Positions 8,366-17,478 of a stretch of 64,000 nucleotides of DNA are shown here, piece by piece. A program made the translations under genes and the position numbers. The stretch spans positions 7,236,001 through 7,300,000 of the forward strand of contig NZ_CP069396.1 of NCBI RefSeq assembly GCF_016887565.1, written 5' to 3'. How positions within the stretch are numbered: position 1 is the stretch's first letter; every line of letters begins with the position of its first letter. The notes under the pieces are model-generated. The model did not search any database. It was not told where the DNA came from and saw nothing but the letters and a program-made list of their open reading frames with translations. This DNA is from Archangium violaceum (GTDB lineage Bacteria > Myxococcota > Myxococcia > Myxococcales > Myxococcaceae).

Positions 8366-8767
8366 TCACGGTGATTCGGGGTCCTCCTTCCATTCTTCAT
8401 CCGTTTCCAATTCTTCCGGGAGAGGCGCCACCATGAGCCTCAGCTTTCCTGTCACTTCAACAGCCATGAAGCCCTTGCCAGCGATCTTCACACGTTCGGA
8501 GTCCTTGGCATTCCCGCTGGCAAGCCACTGGTCCGCTTCCGCTCGCGTCGCGAACTCGTGAGACACTTCGACCGTGAATGACGTATCGGAGAATCTTTTA
8601 TAATACCTGGCAAAATCATCCTCCTTCTTGTTGTCACGGATATAGAGCATCGCAGCCTGAGCAAGCTTGAATGCCTCCCTCTCTTTCGATCCCTCCGCAT
8701 GACTCTCGATGAAGGGATTCAGAACGAGGAGCATTTCCTCCAAATCGAAGTCTGAAGTGGATGCCAT
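8366..8767 (-). CDS. Small acidic cytoplasmic protein, partner of the lipoprotein upstream
   Basis: 133 residues from the ATG at 8767; a TTG four codons earlier is possible. The protein is acidic with no signal peptide or membrane segment. It reads as alpha/beta: an N-terminal helical part (DFDLEEMLLVLNPFIESH), a central helix (AFKLAQAAMLYIRDN) and a beta-rich end (VKIAGKGFMAVEVTGKLRLMVAPLPEE). It follows the lipoprotein gene by 25 bases and is surely co-transcribed. Codon use is visibly less GC-rich than in most of the window. The pairing of an exported or anchored protein with a small acidic cytoplasmic partner is the layout of toxin/immunity or modification pairs, but nothing in the sequence proves that. 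Confidence 0.75.
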   Translation of the reverse strand: MASTSDFDLEEMLLVLNPFIESHAEGSKEREAFKLAQAAMLYIRDNKKEDDFARYYKRFSDTSFTVEVSHEFATRAEADQWLASGNAKDSERVKIAGKGFMAVEVTGKLRLMVAPLPEELETDEEWKEDPESP

Positions 8768-8792
8768 ATCATCACCCAATTCTGCTATCAGC

Positions 8793-9374
8793 TCACAGTG
8801 GAGCCAAGATCAGCGCGCCACCCGCTGCTATGGCAACGACGTAAGGGGCAGCAGCCACGCCCGCGACGATGACGATCGTTCCAACCGCAACCTCGGTCTT
8901 GTGCTCCCTGAGCCAGTCGAGCGCAGCGTCGATAGTTGGAAAATGAAGTTCCTTCCTCTGTAACTCCTGACGCTCCAGTTCCTCCTGTTCTTTGACGCAC
9001 CTCATGAACTCTTCGCGGCACGTTTTGGTACAGTGTTCATGGTGCTTGCCAGAGCCCTTATCGATGCTCGAAATGTTGGGCTTCCGTCTCCAGCATGTTC
9101 TGAAGCACTTCTTTTCCATTTCGCTACAGTAGGCGTCAGCGCCAGCCCCGCCTGTTCCGCCCTCGACGCTGGAGCCAACTCCGCTCGCGTCCTCGGAAAT
9201 GACGTAGACATTGCGCTCTGGCGGCTGTGTGTGGGCACATCCGAGGCTGGTCGTTGCCACAGCGATCAGCAGAGCCACCCATCTCGTCAGACCTACAGGG
9301 TGCATCGCTCCCGCCATGCCGAGCAGGATCCGCGAAGCCCGCCAGCCGGAACGGCCGAAATGGCGGTAGAGCAT
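8793..9374 (-). CDS. Cys-rich lipoprotein with C-terminal hydrophobic segment
   Basis: 193 residues from the ATG at 9374, which has a strong AAGGAGG six bases upstream. An internal ATG at 9305 would give a more standard-length signal. The lipobox is SLGC after a hydrophobic stretch. The mature part has a cysteine-rich helical block (CSEMEKKCFRTC, HCTKTCREEFMRC) likely to form disulfides. An FPTIDAALDWLREHKTEVAVG segment follows, leading into a long Ala/Gly/Val hydrophobic C-terminus. The block plus hydrophobic end recalls lipoproteins expanded in Myxococcales, some of which are contact-dependent toxins of the Sit type; this is a resemblance only. It is co-transcribed with the acidic partner at 8366 and divergent from the muramidase gene. 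Confidence 0.75.
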   Translation of the reverse strand: MLYRHFGRSGWRASRILLGMAGAMHPVGLTRWVALLIAVATTSLGCAHTQPPERNVYVISEDASGVGSSVEGGTGGAGADAYCSEMEKKCFRTCWRRKPNISSIDKGSGKHHEHCTKTCREEFMRCVKEQEELERQELQRKELHFPTIDAALDWLREHKTEVAVGTIVIVAGVAAAPYVVAIAAGGALILAPL

Positions 9375-9547
9375 CGTCCCCCTCCTTGTCAACGGCCCTC
9401 GCGCCCACCTCGGGCCGGGGCGAGCCCAGGTCTAGAACGACCGACCTCGGCGGAACCAGCCGCATGTCCTGGTGCCGTTCACCAGGAGGCATCGCCTTGC
9501 CCGATCCACCCCCCTCACGTGTCCCATGGAAAAAGAGGCGACGATCC

Positions 9548-11266
9548 ATGGGAAATCACGACGTAACCCGGTTCACCGGAGCAGCCACCCCCCTCACCGC
9601 CCAGGGCATCCAGTCCTGCGCCGACAAACTCTCCGTACACCCCGCCGAGCTCTGGGCTGTGCTCCAGATCGAGACCCAGGGCTGTGGCTTCTTCGCGGAC
9701 CGCCGGCCCGCCATCCTCTTCGAGCGCCACGTCTTCAGCCGTAGGACCCACGGCCGCTACGACACGCAGGCCCCCGACATCAGCAACCCCCAGGCAGGAG
9801 GCTATTCCTGGGGGGCCGCCGAGTACGAGCGGCTCGAACGGGCCCTGGCGCTCGACGAGCGGGCCGCGCTCGAGAGCGCCTCGTGGGGTCTCGGCCAGGT
9901 GATGGGGTACCACGCCAACGACCTGGGCTACGGCTCCGTCGAGCAGTTCGTCAGCCGGATGATGGCCTCCGAGGACGAGCAGCTCGCGGCCATGGCGGCG
10001 TTCATCCAGCACAACGGCCTGGACAAGGCCCTGCGCGACCATGACTGGGCCGCGTTCGCTCACGGCTACAACGGCGCGGGCTACGCGAAGAACCAGTACG
10101 ACAAGAAGCTGGCGGCGGCCTACCAGCACCTGTCCACCCACTCCTTGCCGGACCTGAGCGTGCGCGAGGGCCAGCTCCTGCTCACGTTCCTGGGCTTCGA
10201 TCCGGGCACCGTGGATGGCGCCTTCGGAGCGCACACCAAGGCGGCCCTGAACCGGTTCCAGAGCCAGCATCAACTGCCCACCACCTCCGGCTTCGACCCG
10301 GCCACCCTCGAGCTGCTGCGGCAGCAGCTCGCCGGTCCGCTGCGGAGCATGGCGCTCCCCCCTCGGCAAGATCCCGTGGCCCCCACGCCGGTCCCCGCGC
10401 CAGCCCTCGCGCTGGCCACACGCCCCCCTTCGCCGGTGGTGAGAAGCACCGAGGCCACGGCGCTGGCACCCGCCGAGCCCGCTCCGCCAGAGGTGCTCGC
10501 GAAGGTGGACGCCTCGCCGCTTCCCTCACGGCTGTCCGAGCAACTCGGTCAGCGACTCGCTCAGCCGCTCAGCAAGGACGTCCAGAAGGAGCTCGCCAGC
10601 CTTTTGACGCTGCGCGACAAGGCCGCACCGATCCTCGGCCCCACGGCCGTCCAGTCCATCGACCTGGGCCTCACGGCGCTGCTGTCGGAGCAGCCCAACC
10701 TCGCGTTCGTGCGGGGCATCCGCCTGCGCGTCGCCTCCGCGCTCGCGGACCAGCTCTACCCCCTGCGCCCACTCCCCCTCCTGCGGTCCAACTCGCCCGC
10801 CACGCAGGTGGTGCTCGGGCTGGGGCTGCTGCTGCTCGTCTCCCACGGAGCGGCCGCCTTCGTGCATCAGGTGCTGACCAGCGAGAGCACCCTGCTCTTC
10901 GGTCTCCCCGTCCGCATGCTGTTGCTGGTGGGACTGTGCGGCGCCATGGGCAGCGTGGTGAGCATCCTCATGCGGCTCGCGGATCTCGACAAGCCGCGAG
11001 GCGCCAGCCGCACCTCCATGGTGATGTTGGGTTTCTTCAAGCCCGTCATCGGCATGTACAGCGCGATCTTCTGCTTCACGTTGCTGAAATCAGGGCTGCT
11101 GCCCCTCAAACCGGCGAATCCGGAATCGGAGATGTACCTCTACATGGCGGTGTGCTTCCTGGTCGGCTTCAGCGAGCGGCTCGCGCAGGACATGTTCGCC
11201 CGCGCGGAGGAGAGCCTCGTCGCGGCCGCCGGCGGAGAGAGGCCCGCCCCCCCTTCGCCTCGCTGA
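9548..11266 (+). CDS. N-acetylmuramidase / peptidoglycan-binding protein with C-terminal membrane domain
   Basis: 572 residues. Residues about 15-185 match the N-acetylmuramidase family (PF11860): WAVLQIETQGCGF with the likely catalytic Glu42, RPAILFERHVF, SWGLGQVMGYH and FAHGYNGAGYAKN. Residues about 202-262 are a PG_binding_1 domain (LLLTFLGFDPGTVDGAFGAHTKAALNRFQ). A Pro/Ala-rich linker follows, then a helical region, then four hydrophobic segments near 418-440, 449-476, 491-515 and 528-550. There is no N-terminal signal peptide. A phage-type lytic module fused to a C-terminal membrane domain is uncommon. The start ATG at 9548 follows a GAGG-containing leader. It is the first gene of a co-directional group with 11341 and 12586. 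Possible roles are prey-wall attack or envelope remodelling. Confidence 0.88.
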   Translation: MGNHDVTRFTGAATPLTAQGIQSCADKLSVHPAELWAVLQIETQGCGFFADRRPAILFERHVFSRRTHGRYDTQAPDISNPQAGGYSWGAAEYERLERALALDERAALESASWGLGQVMGYHANDLGYGSVEQFVSRMMASEDEQLAAMAAFIQHNGLDKALRDHDWAAFAHGYNGAGYAKNQYDKKLAAAYQHLSTHSLPDLSVREGQLLLTFLGFDPGTVDGAFGAHTKAALNRFQSQHQLPTTSGFDPATLELLRQQLAGPLRSMALPPRQDPVAPTPVPAPALALATRPPSPVVRSTEATALAPAEPAPPEVLAKVDASPLPSRLSEQLGQRLAQPLSKDVQKELASLLTLRDKAAPILGPTAVQSIDLGLTALLSEQPNLAFVRGIRLRVASALADQLYPLRPLPLLRSNSPATQVVLGLGLLLLVSHGAAAFVHQVLTSESTLLFGLPVRMLLLVGLCGAMGSVVSILMRLADLDKPRGASRTSMVMLGFFKPVIGMYSAIFCFTLLKSGLLPLKPANPESEMYLYMAVCFLVGFSERLAQDMFARAEESLVAAAGGERPAPPSPR

Positions 11267-11340
11267 TGTCGGGGACCCGCGGGGATTGCCCGAAAGAAAT
11301 CCCCACGGGTCTCACCTTCCGACCCGCCAGGAGGCCGCTC

Positions 11341-12561
11341 ATGCCCAAGAAGCCAAACCCCTACGTGGCTCGCAATTACACCCACCTCCAGCTCATCACC
11401 TGGGAGCACTTCACCTCGGAGCTGACGAAGCCGGGGGACGAACCCGAGCTCAACCCCACGCGACCCAACGAGAAGGACCCCAACAAGCCCATCCCGATCT
11501 TCACCAACAACATGCGGCTCGACGAGCGGACCCGGCTCAAGCGTCTGCTCGGGGTCGTCGAGCTCGCACGCCAGAAGCTCGCGAACACCGACGACAGCAA
11601 GACCCTCAAGATCTTCCTGGCGCCCGAGTTCACCTTCCGGCCGGACAAGAACGACACCGACGAAGCGCAGGAGAAAGGCATCGGCCCGGGTGCCACCTAC
11701 ACCCGGGATGCCATGACGCAGATCCTCACCACGCTGCGCGAGATGTTCAGCGACGAGAAGTACCGTGACTGGTTGTTCGTGCCCGGAACCATCTTCTGGA
11801 GCGAGCCCGTCAAGATCGGGCTCGTCAACGACTACGTCTTCTTCAACACCGCCCTCATGTTCAAGGGCGGGGCGACGAACGCGCCCTTCACGTGCATCCA
11901 CAAGCACGCCGCCGCGCTCTCCGACAAGGCGGACCCGCAGAAGAGCGCCGAGAAGAATCCGCTGTTCAAGGACATCCTCGGAAAGAAAGAGGACAGGAAG
12001 TTCAACGTCCTCGACACGGATGACATCCGGTTCGGTCTCGAGATCTGCCTCGACCATGGCGCGAGGATCCTCAAGGACGCCGTGATGCGGGACTACTACG
12101 TGAACGAGCAGAACGAACACCCCTTCGTGGACGTCCACCTGCTCGTGGCTTGCGACAAGGCGGTGGAGCCGCGCAACCTGGCGATCACCGAAGGTGGTTA
12201 CTTCATGCGGGTGGACGGTTCCCCCAGCGTGGCGGGTGTCTCCAAGCAGCCGACTCCTGGCTACGGGCTGATCCCCGGCAAGTCCTCGAGCATCTTCCGC
12301 GGTGTCACCCAGGACGAGATGCCAAAGGAATACGCCAAGGACTCCCAGAAGCTCGTGGACATGATCCCGGAGGACGAGGACAACCCCGTGTACATCTCCC
12401 ACTACGACGCGAACGGTCAGAGCATGCTCGAGCCCCTCTGGAAGGAGAACCTCAAGGACCACGGCGCGTTGGAGACGTGGGCCATCGGCACCCAGTCGCT
12501 CGTGGCCTACAAGCGGCAGCCATTCCAGCCATCGAAGAAGGTCGGTCGGAAGGGTCCCTGA
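11341..12561 (+). CDS. Nitrilase-superfamily (carbon-nitrogen hydrolase-like) protein
   Basis: 406 residues, starting at an ATG with AGGAGG six bases upstream. The Glu-Lys-Cys triad of the nitrilase fold can be placed: Glu96 in FLAPEFTF, Lys188 in CIHKHAA, and Cys236 in FGLEICLDHG. Further family cues are LFVPGTIFW before the Lys and VDVHLLVACD after the Cys. The protein has no signal peptide and is longer than typical omega-amidases because of extra loops between the motifs. The substrate cannot be read from sequence; amide or nitrile hydrolysis, or an N-acyl transfer, would fit the family. It lies 74 bases after the muramidase gene and 24 bases before the 1275-residue gene, suggesting one transcript. 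Confidence 0.8.
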   Translation: MPKKPNPYVARNYTHLQLITWEHFTSELTKPGDEPELNPTRPNEKDPNKPIPIFTNNMRLDERTRLKRLLGVVELARQKLANTDDSKTLKIFLAPEFTFRPDKNDTDEAQEKGIGPGATYTRDAMTQILTTLREMFSDEKYRDWLFVPGTIFWSEPVKIGLVNDYVFFNTALMFKGGATNAPFTCIHKHAAALSDKADPQKSAEKNPLFKDILGKKEDRKFNVLDTDDIRFGLEICLDHGARILKDAVMRDYYVNEQNEHPFVDVHLLVACDKAVEPRNLAITEGGYFMRVDGSPSVAGVSKQPTPGYGLIPGKSSSIFRGVTQDEMPKEYAKDSQKLVDMIPEDEDNPVYISHYDANGQSMLEPLWKENLKDHGALETWAIGTQSLVAYKRQPFQPSKKVGRKGP

Positions 12562-12585
12562 CAATCCCAGCCAAGGTGAGATGAC

Positions 12586-15500
12586 ATGAACAGCCAGGAT
12601 TTGAAGAATGCTCTCCGGAGCGTGGATGGCAAGGTTGTCACCAGCGCCGGTACCCTGACCTCGAACATCGACAGCCTGCTCGTCGACTATTATGGCAACC
12701 AACCACTGGTCATCACCGCCGCCGAGTCCGCGCCGGACAGTGGTCCCAACCAGGTGCGCGTTTCCGGCCGCTCCAACTTCATGCAGGTTCCGGATCTCCC
12801 GGTCGACGCCCGCTTCTCCTGTCTCACCGACGGCGACGTCGGAGCGGCAGTCGGGTATCAGCTCATCGGAGACGCTCCCGGGCCGGACCGCTGGAAGTTC
12901 TCGCGCAGCCTTCCCGGGCTCCCCAGGGTCCTCAACCACGACACCCGAGTGATCCAGCCGTATGACGGCAGCTCCCCGACGCCCGTCGATCATCTCGCGG
13001 GGCAGCTCCCCTACCTCGACTCGCTGAACCTGTACGACGCCCGCCTCGTGGTGGCGAGCGAGCCGCAGGATCTGGAGCAGGCGGGGGTCCGGCTCGAGCG
13101 CGGCATCAACTTCATCGGCAAGCTGCGCCCCGCGGGAATTCTGGGCGTCCTGCTCAACACCTTCGGCTACGGCGAGCCCCTGACGCTGAGAGGGATGATC
13201 CGCATTCCCAAGGAGTCCGACGTCACCCTGCCCCTCAACCCCCGCGAGTGGCCCTGGCAGCGCCAGGACGTGCCCGGCGTGCTCCTCGAGGCCGCGCTGG
13301 GCCAGGGCGGCACCCTCGGCAAGGTCCGCTTCGACAACCCGAGACTCCGCATCTACAGCCCGCACGACACGAAGTGGCTGCGTGAGAACCCCGGCTTCCA
13401 GCCGCTCGTGGCCTATACCGGCACCCTCGCCGTGCCGAGCGCCGGCATCGGCATCGACGTGACCGCGACCAGCCGCTGGGGCGTGGACGAGCTCACGTTC
13501 TTCGGCGACGTCCACGGCGTCTCCCTGGCGAAGCTCGCCGAACTCGCCGACCTCGCTGGCGGCGACGACCTCGCGCAGTACCTGCCCGAGGAGCTCCAGA
13601 AAGCGGGACAGGCGCTCGGCAAGCTGGCGCTGACCTACGTCACCCTGTCGCTCGGCGTGGGCAGCCGCGGGCTGTACGTCAGCTCCGTCAGCTTCACCAT
13701 CGGCATGCCCGACTGCCGCTGGAAGATCTGGGGCGACCACCTCGCGGTCCGCGACCTCTCGTGCCAGTTCTCCATCACCGACCCGTTCGGCCAGCGCAAG
13801 GTCTCGCTCGACGTGGGCGGCATCATCGACATCGAGGGCGTCCCGTTCAGCGTCCGCGCCTCGAACGCCAACGACTTCACCGTCTACGCCCGAATGCTCG
13901 GCGGGCAGACCCTCCCGCTGAGCCGGCTCCTCAAGAGTTACGCGCCGGATCTCCCGCCCCCCGCGGACCTGACCATCGACAGCATGAACGTCACGGTCGC
14001 TCCAGGCTCCTTCTACAGCTTCTCCGCGGCGCTGGCCGGGCGCCCGAATGAATGGGTCATCGATGTCGGGCCCCAGAAGCTCAAGATGCAGGACGTCGCC
14101 CTCCGCCTGAGCTGCCTTCAGGGCGGCAAGGTGACCGGCGACTTCGAGGGAAACATCGCCTTCGGCAAGAGCCGCATCTCGGCCCGCTACAGCCACCCGG
14201 GTGAGTTCGCCATCCGCGGCAACTTCCCGGAGGTCCACCTCGACGAGCTGATCAACGGCCTGTGCGACCAGAAGGCGCCGCTGCCCGCGGGCTTCGACGT
14301 CACCCTGAAGAACTCGTCGGTGCTCATCCGGAAGCAGGGCAACGGCTACGTCTTCCAGCTCGCCACCGCCCTCGAGGGCGTGGGCCTCTTCGCCTTCGAG
14401 GCCAGCAAGACCGGGGCGCAGTGGGGCTTCGCCGCGGGAATGGATCTGGGCCCCGCCCGGCTCTCGAGCCTGCCCGGCCTCTCCGCGCTCAAGTCGGTCG
14501 AGGACATCGTCCGGCTGCAGAAGCTGCTCCTGGTGATCTCCACCCAGGACAACGCGAACCTCCAGTTCCCGGACCTCGCGCAATTCAACGCCCCCCAGCT
14601 CGGCACGCAGAAGCTGGCCCTGCCCGCCCAGACGAGCGGCGTCGGCAAGGGCCTGACGGCCTTCGCCGAGTGGCAGCTCGATTCGAATGACAGGCAACAA
14701 GGCCTGCTCATGAAGCTCCTCGGGGTCGGCGGTACGCAGCGCGTGGCGCTCGCCATCGGAGATAACCCGGCGAAGGAGTCGAAGCTCTTCTTCGGGCAAC
14801 GGACCCGGATCCAGGGGCAGCCGTTCGACTACCAGCTCGGCGTCATGCTCACCAATGGCAAGGCGAGCTTCTTCCTCACCGGCTCGTTGACGGCGAAGAT
14901 CCAGGGCCAGCCGCAGACCTTCGATGTCACCACCCTGTTCGTCCCCGGTGGCGCGTTCATGTCCGCGACCATGAAGGGCGCGACGGCCGTCAATTGCGGC
15001 CCGTTCAAGCTGAGCAACCTCGCGATGCAGATCGGGGTGAACTGGGGCGGCATCCCCAGCCTCGGGATCGCCGCGACCATCGACGTGAAGAACTTCCAGT
15101 CATCGGTGGCTGTGTTCTTCGACTCGACGGACCCCTCGCGCAGCCTGGTGGCGGGCTCGATCAGCAGCCTGACCGCCAAGGACGTGATGGACACGCTGGT
15201 GGGCGGTGGCCTCAAGACGCCGATCGACGAGGTGCTCAAGGGCATCGCCATCAAGGGCACGCACCAGTTCTCCATCCCGGGCAACCTCGCCAGCGAGCTC
15301 GATGGCCTGGTCTTCGACAAGGTCTCGTCCGCGTTCGCCGCCGCGAAGGTGACGATCCCCTCCTCGTCGAACCAGCTCACGCTGGTGGTGAACAAGAAGG
15401 GCGCGTCGTGGCACCTGACGGACCTCACCACGATGCGGCACTACGAGCTCGAGCTGCAGGGGGACAAGATCCAGGTGCGGATCGCCCCGCAGTTCTACTT

Positions 15501-16413
15501 CGCGCCCCAGCCCACGTTCATCGGCACCATCCAATACCCGCAGAGCTACTACCTCAACGCCGCCATCTCGTTCGCCGGCTTCGATGCCTCCGCCACGATC
15601 GACATCTCGCAGAACAAGGGCTTCTCCGTGGACGCGCAGATGGACAAGATCGTGCTCGTCGACGAGCGGTTCTTCTCGATCGCGGCCGCCCAGGGCGGCG
15701 GTGGCCCGAAGATCTCCATCTCGACGTTCTTCCAGCCCGACCAGCCGGTCGCGGAGTTCCGGCCGCCCCATTTCTATATCAACGGCGGCCTGACGATGTT
15801 CGGCCTCAAGCGCTCCCTCTTCGCCAGCGTGACCGTCAACGGCGTCGAGTTCGAGCTGAAGGGACCGCTCGCGCCTGGCGTGAACTTCGACGTCGACGCA
15901 CGGTTCGGCAAGAGCGGCCTCGAAGCGGGCGGGACCGTCAAGGTGGGCATCGGCACCATCGACCTCGGCCTGCTCGGCAAGGCGAAGGTCAACACCAACA
16001 TCGAGGCCCACATCGAGATCGATATCGACAGCAAGAACGTCGACATGATGCTGGAGTCGAGCTTCGAGTTCGCTGGCGAGGGCTTCAAGATCGCGAAGTT
16101 CAGGCTCGACGCGACCCCCGACGCGTTCACGAAGCTGCCCGAGGTGCTGTCGAAGAAGGTCGAGGCCGCGCTGCGCGACGCCTTCAATGACGCGACGAAG
16201 TGGACCAACGCCGTCAACAAGGGCGTCATGGAGGGGGTGAACGACACCGAGAAGGTGTTCAAGGATGTCTACAAGAAGAGCGAGAAGGAGGCCAAGGCGC
16301 TCGCCAACACCATGAACAAGGGCGTGAATCAGGCGACCAAGGCCGTCGAGAACGTCGCCAAGGACGTGGGCAAGAGCACCAAGAAGGCGTTCAAGAAGGC
16401 GAAGTTCTGGTAA
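12586..16413 (+). CDS. Very large beta-rich protein with lysine-rich helical tail, unknown function
   Basis: 1275 residues with no signal peptide and no clear transmembrane helices. The body is built of alternating hydrophobic/polar strands with recurrent phrases of the type 'short strand, Asp/Gly turn, strand' (for example FSVRASNANDFTVYARMLGG, FDYQLGVMLTNGKASFFLTG, SYYLNAAISFAGFDASATID). It looks like a repetitive beta-solenoid or lipid-transfer-like groove rather than an enzyme. The last 85 or so residues switch to an amphipathic Lys/Ala/Glu helix (KSEKEAKALANTMNKGVNQA, STKKAFKKAKFW) reminiscent of LEA or apolipoprotein helices. It begins 24 bases after the nitrilase-like gene. I do not recognise the family. 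An intracellular scaffold, membrane-binding or lipid-handling role is speculation. The intact 3.8-kb frame and neighbour-like codon use show that it is a real gene. Confidence 0.85.
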   Translation: MNSQDLKNALRSVDGKVVTSAGTLTSNIDSLLVDYYGNQPLVITAAESAPDSGPNQVRVSGRSNFMQVPDLPVDARFSCLTDGDVGAAVGYQLIGDAPGPDRWKFSRSLPGLPRVLNHDTRVIQPYDGSSPTPVDHLAGQLPYLDSLNLYDARLVVASEPQDLEQAGVRLERGINFIGKLRPAGILGVLLNTFGYGEPLTLRGMIRIPKESDVTLPLNPREWPWQRQDVPGVLLEAALGQGGTLGKVRFDNPRLRIYSPHDTKWLRENPGFQPLVAYTGTLAVPSAGIGIDVTATSRWGVDELTFFGDVHGVSLAKLAELADLAGGDDLAQYLPEELQKAGQALGKLALTYVTLSLGVGSRGLYVSSVSFTIGMPDCRWKIWGDHLAVRDLSCQFSITDPFGQRKVSLDVGGIIDIEGVPFSVRASNANDFTVYARMLGGQTLPLSRLLKSYAPDLPPPADLTIDSMNVTVAPGSFYSFSAALAGRPNEWVIDVGPQKLKMQDVALRLSCLQGGKVTGDFEGNIAFGKSRISARYSHPGEFAIRGNFPEVHLDELINGLCDQKAPLPAGFDVTLKNSSVLIRKQGNGYVFQLATALEGVGLFAFEASKTGAQWGFAAGMDLGPARLSSLPGLSALKSVEDIVRLQKLLLVISTQDNANLQFPDLAQFNAPQLGTQKLALPAQTSGVGKGLTAFAEWQLDSNDRQQGLLMKLLGVGGTQRVALAIGDNPAKESKLFFGQRTRIQGQPFDYQLGVMLTNGKASFFLTGSLTAKIQGQPQTFDVTTLFVPGGAFMSATMKGATAVNCGPFKLSNLAMQIGVNWGGIPSLGIAATIDVKNFQSSVAVFFDSTDPSRSLVAGSISSLTAKDVMDTLVGGGLKTPIDEVLKGIAIKGTHQFSIPGNLASELDGLVFDKVSSAFAAAKVTIPSSSNQLTLVVNKKGASWHLTDLTTMRHYELELQGDKIQVRIAPQFYFAPQPTFIGTIQYPQSYYLNAAISFAGFDASATIDISQNKGFSVDAQMDKIVLVDERFFSIAAAQGGGGPKISISTFFQPDQPVAEFRPPHFYINGGLTMFGLKRSLFASVTVNGVEFELKGPLAPGVNFDVDARFGKSGLEAGGTVKVGIGTIDLGLLGKAKVNTNIEAHIEIDIDSKNVDMMLESSFEFAGEGFKIAKFRLDATPDAFTKLPEVLSKKVEAALRDAFNDATKWTNAVNKGVMEGVNDTEKVFKDVYKKSEKEAKALANTMNKGVNQATKAVENVAKDVGKSTKKAFKKAKFW

Positions 16414-16491
16414 CGGAACATGCTCCGAGCGGCCGGGCTCCGCTATCCTGCGAGCCTCCATCGCCGGATTCACTCCAGAGACGAGGCCTCC

Positions 16492-17367
16492 ATGAAGAAT
16501 GTCATCGAACGAGCTTCCTTCGCGATGAGTCTGACGCTGGCCGCGCTCCTCCTGTCGTCGTGCACCGCCGCTCCCCCCGTGCGGGGTGCCATCGAGTCCC
16601 GGTATGCGGAGCCCGGCCCCCTGGCGATCGGAACGGAGCTCATCACGAACGACCGGGGTGAGGCGCTCTATCAGACGTACTTCCCGGAGCCCCTCACCAC
16701 CGGGCATCCCGTCATCGTCTGGGGAAACGGGACCGATGCACTGCCCTCGAACTACGATGCCCTGCTCCGCCATCTGGCGTCCTGGGGCTTCGTGGTCATC
16801 GATACATTCGAGACCCACACCGGAACCGGAGCCGAGATACTCGCCGCCGCCCGCTACCTGGTTTCACGGCATGAGACGCCCGGTTCCCGCTTCTCTGGCA
16901 AGCTCGACGTCCGGCGAATCGGCGCGGCCGGACACTCGCAAGGCTCCACCGGGGTCATCAACAGTCATACGAACTTCGAGGCCGGAAGTCTCATCACGAC
17001 CGTGGTGTCCATCGCGCTGCCCGCCCTCCGCTGGTGCGACCCCGAGGACAAATACGACACGTCCCGGCTCGCCATACCCTTCCTGATCCTGGGAGGCACC
17101 GGGGATGGAATCATCTCCCCAGCGGCCGACAACCAGCGGGCCTTCGATCGAACCGCTCCGGGTGTTCCCGCCGCCATGGCCATTGCCTCGGGGGCCAGCC
17201 ACAACGAAATCCAGGGTGATGGCGGCATGCACCGGGGATACCTGACGGCCTGGATGCGTTACTGGCTCGCCCAGGACGGCGAGGCGAGGGCCGCCTTCGC
17301 GGGGGACATGCCCGAGCTCGCCCATCATCCGGGATGGCTACACGTGGCGCTCAAGAACCTCGAGTAG
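16492..17367 (+). CDS. Alpha/beta hydrolase lipoprotein
   Basis: 291 residues starting at the ATG that follows ACGAGG. The signal peptide ends in a lipobox-like LLSSC, so the enzyme is probably lipid-anchored or exported. Catalytic elements are visible: the nucleophile elbow GAAGHSQGSTG, an acid in LILGGTGDGIISP, and the His in GASHNEIQGDG. The layout resembles dienelactone-hydrolase-like esterases and the bacterial cutinase/PET-hydrolase group (GHSQGG in those), and it has a Trp-rich C-terminus. It follows the 1275-residue gene by 78 bases and may be read through from it. The substrate is unknown; an ester is likely. Confidence 0.85.
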   Translation: MKNVIERASFAMSLTLAALLLSSCTAAPPVRGAIESRYAEPGPLAIGTELITNDRGEALYQTYFPEPLTTGHPVIVWGNGTDALPSNYDALLRHLASWGFVVIDTFETHTGTGAEILAAARYLVSRHETPGSRFSGKLDVRRIGAAGHSQGSTGVINSHTNFEAGSLITTVVSIALPALRWCDPEDKYDTSRLAIPFLILGGTGDGIISPAADNQRAFDRTAPGVPAAMAIASGASHNEIQGDGGMHRGYLTAWMRYWLAQDGEARAAFAGDMPELAHHPGWLHVALKNLE

Positions 17368-17478
17368 GAAGGTGCCGCGCCCTCAAAATTCGAGATGTAA
17401 CGGAATTCCCCTTGTGTCAGTGCCTCCCCGTACGATGAGATGATCCGGAAAAATACTCCTCCATCAAAAAGGAGACAC

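Noticed and set aside
11140-14799. A 1219-codon open frame on the minus strand opposite the nitrilase and giant-protein genes
   Set aside because: In very high-GC DNA the third-position bias opens long mirror frames. Its product is low-complexity and lacks a domain, while the plus-strand proteins have clear motifs or strand patterns.
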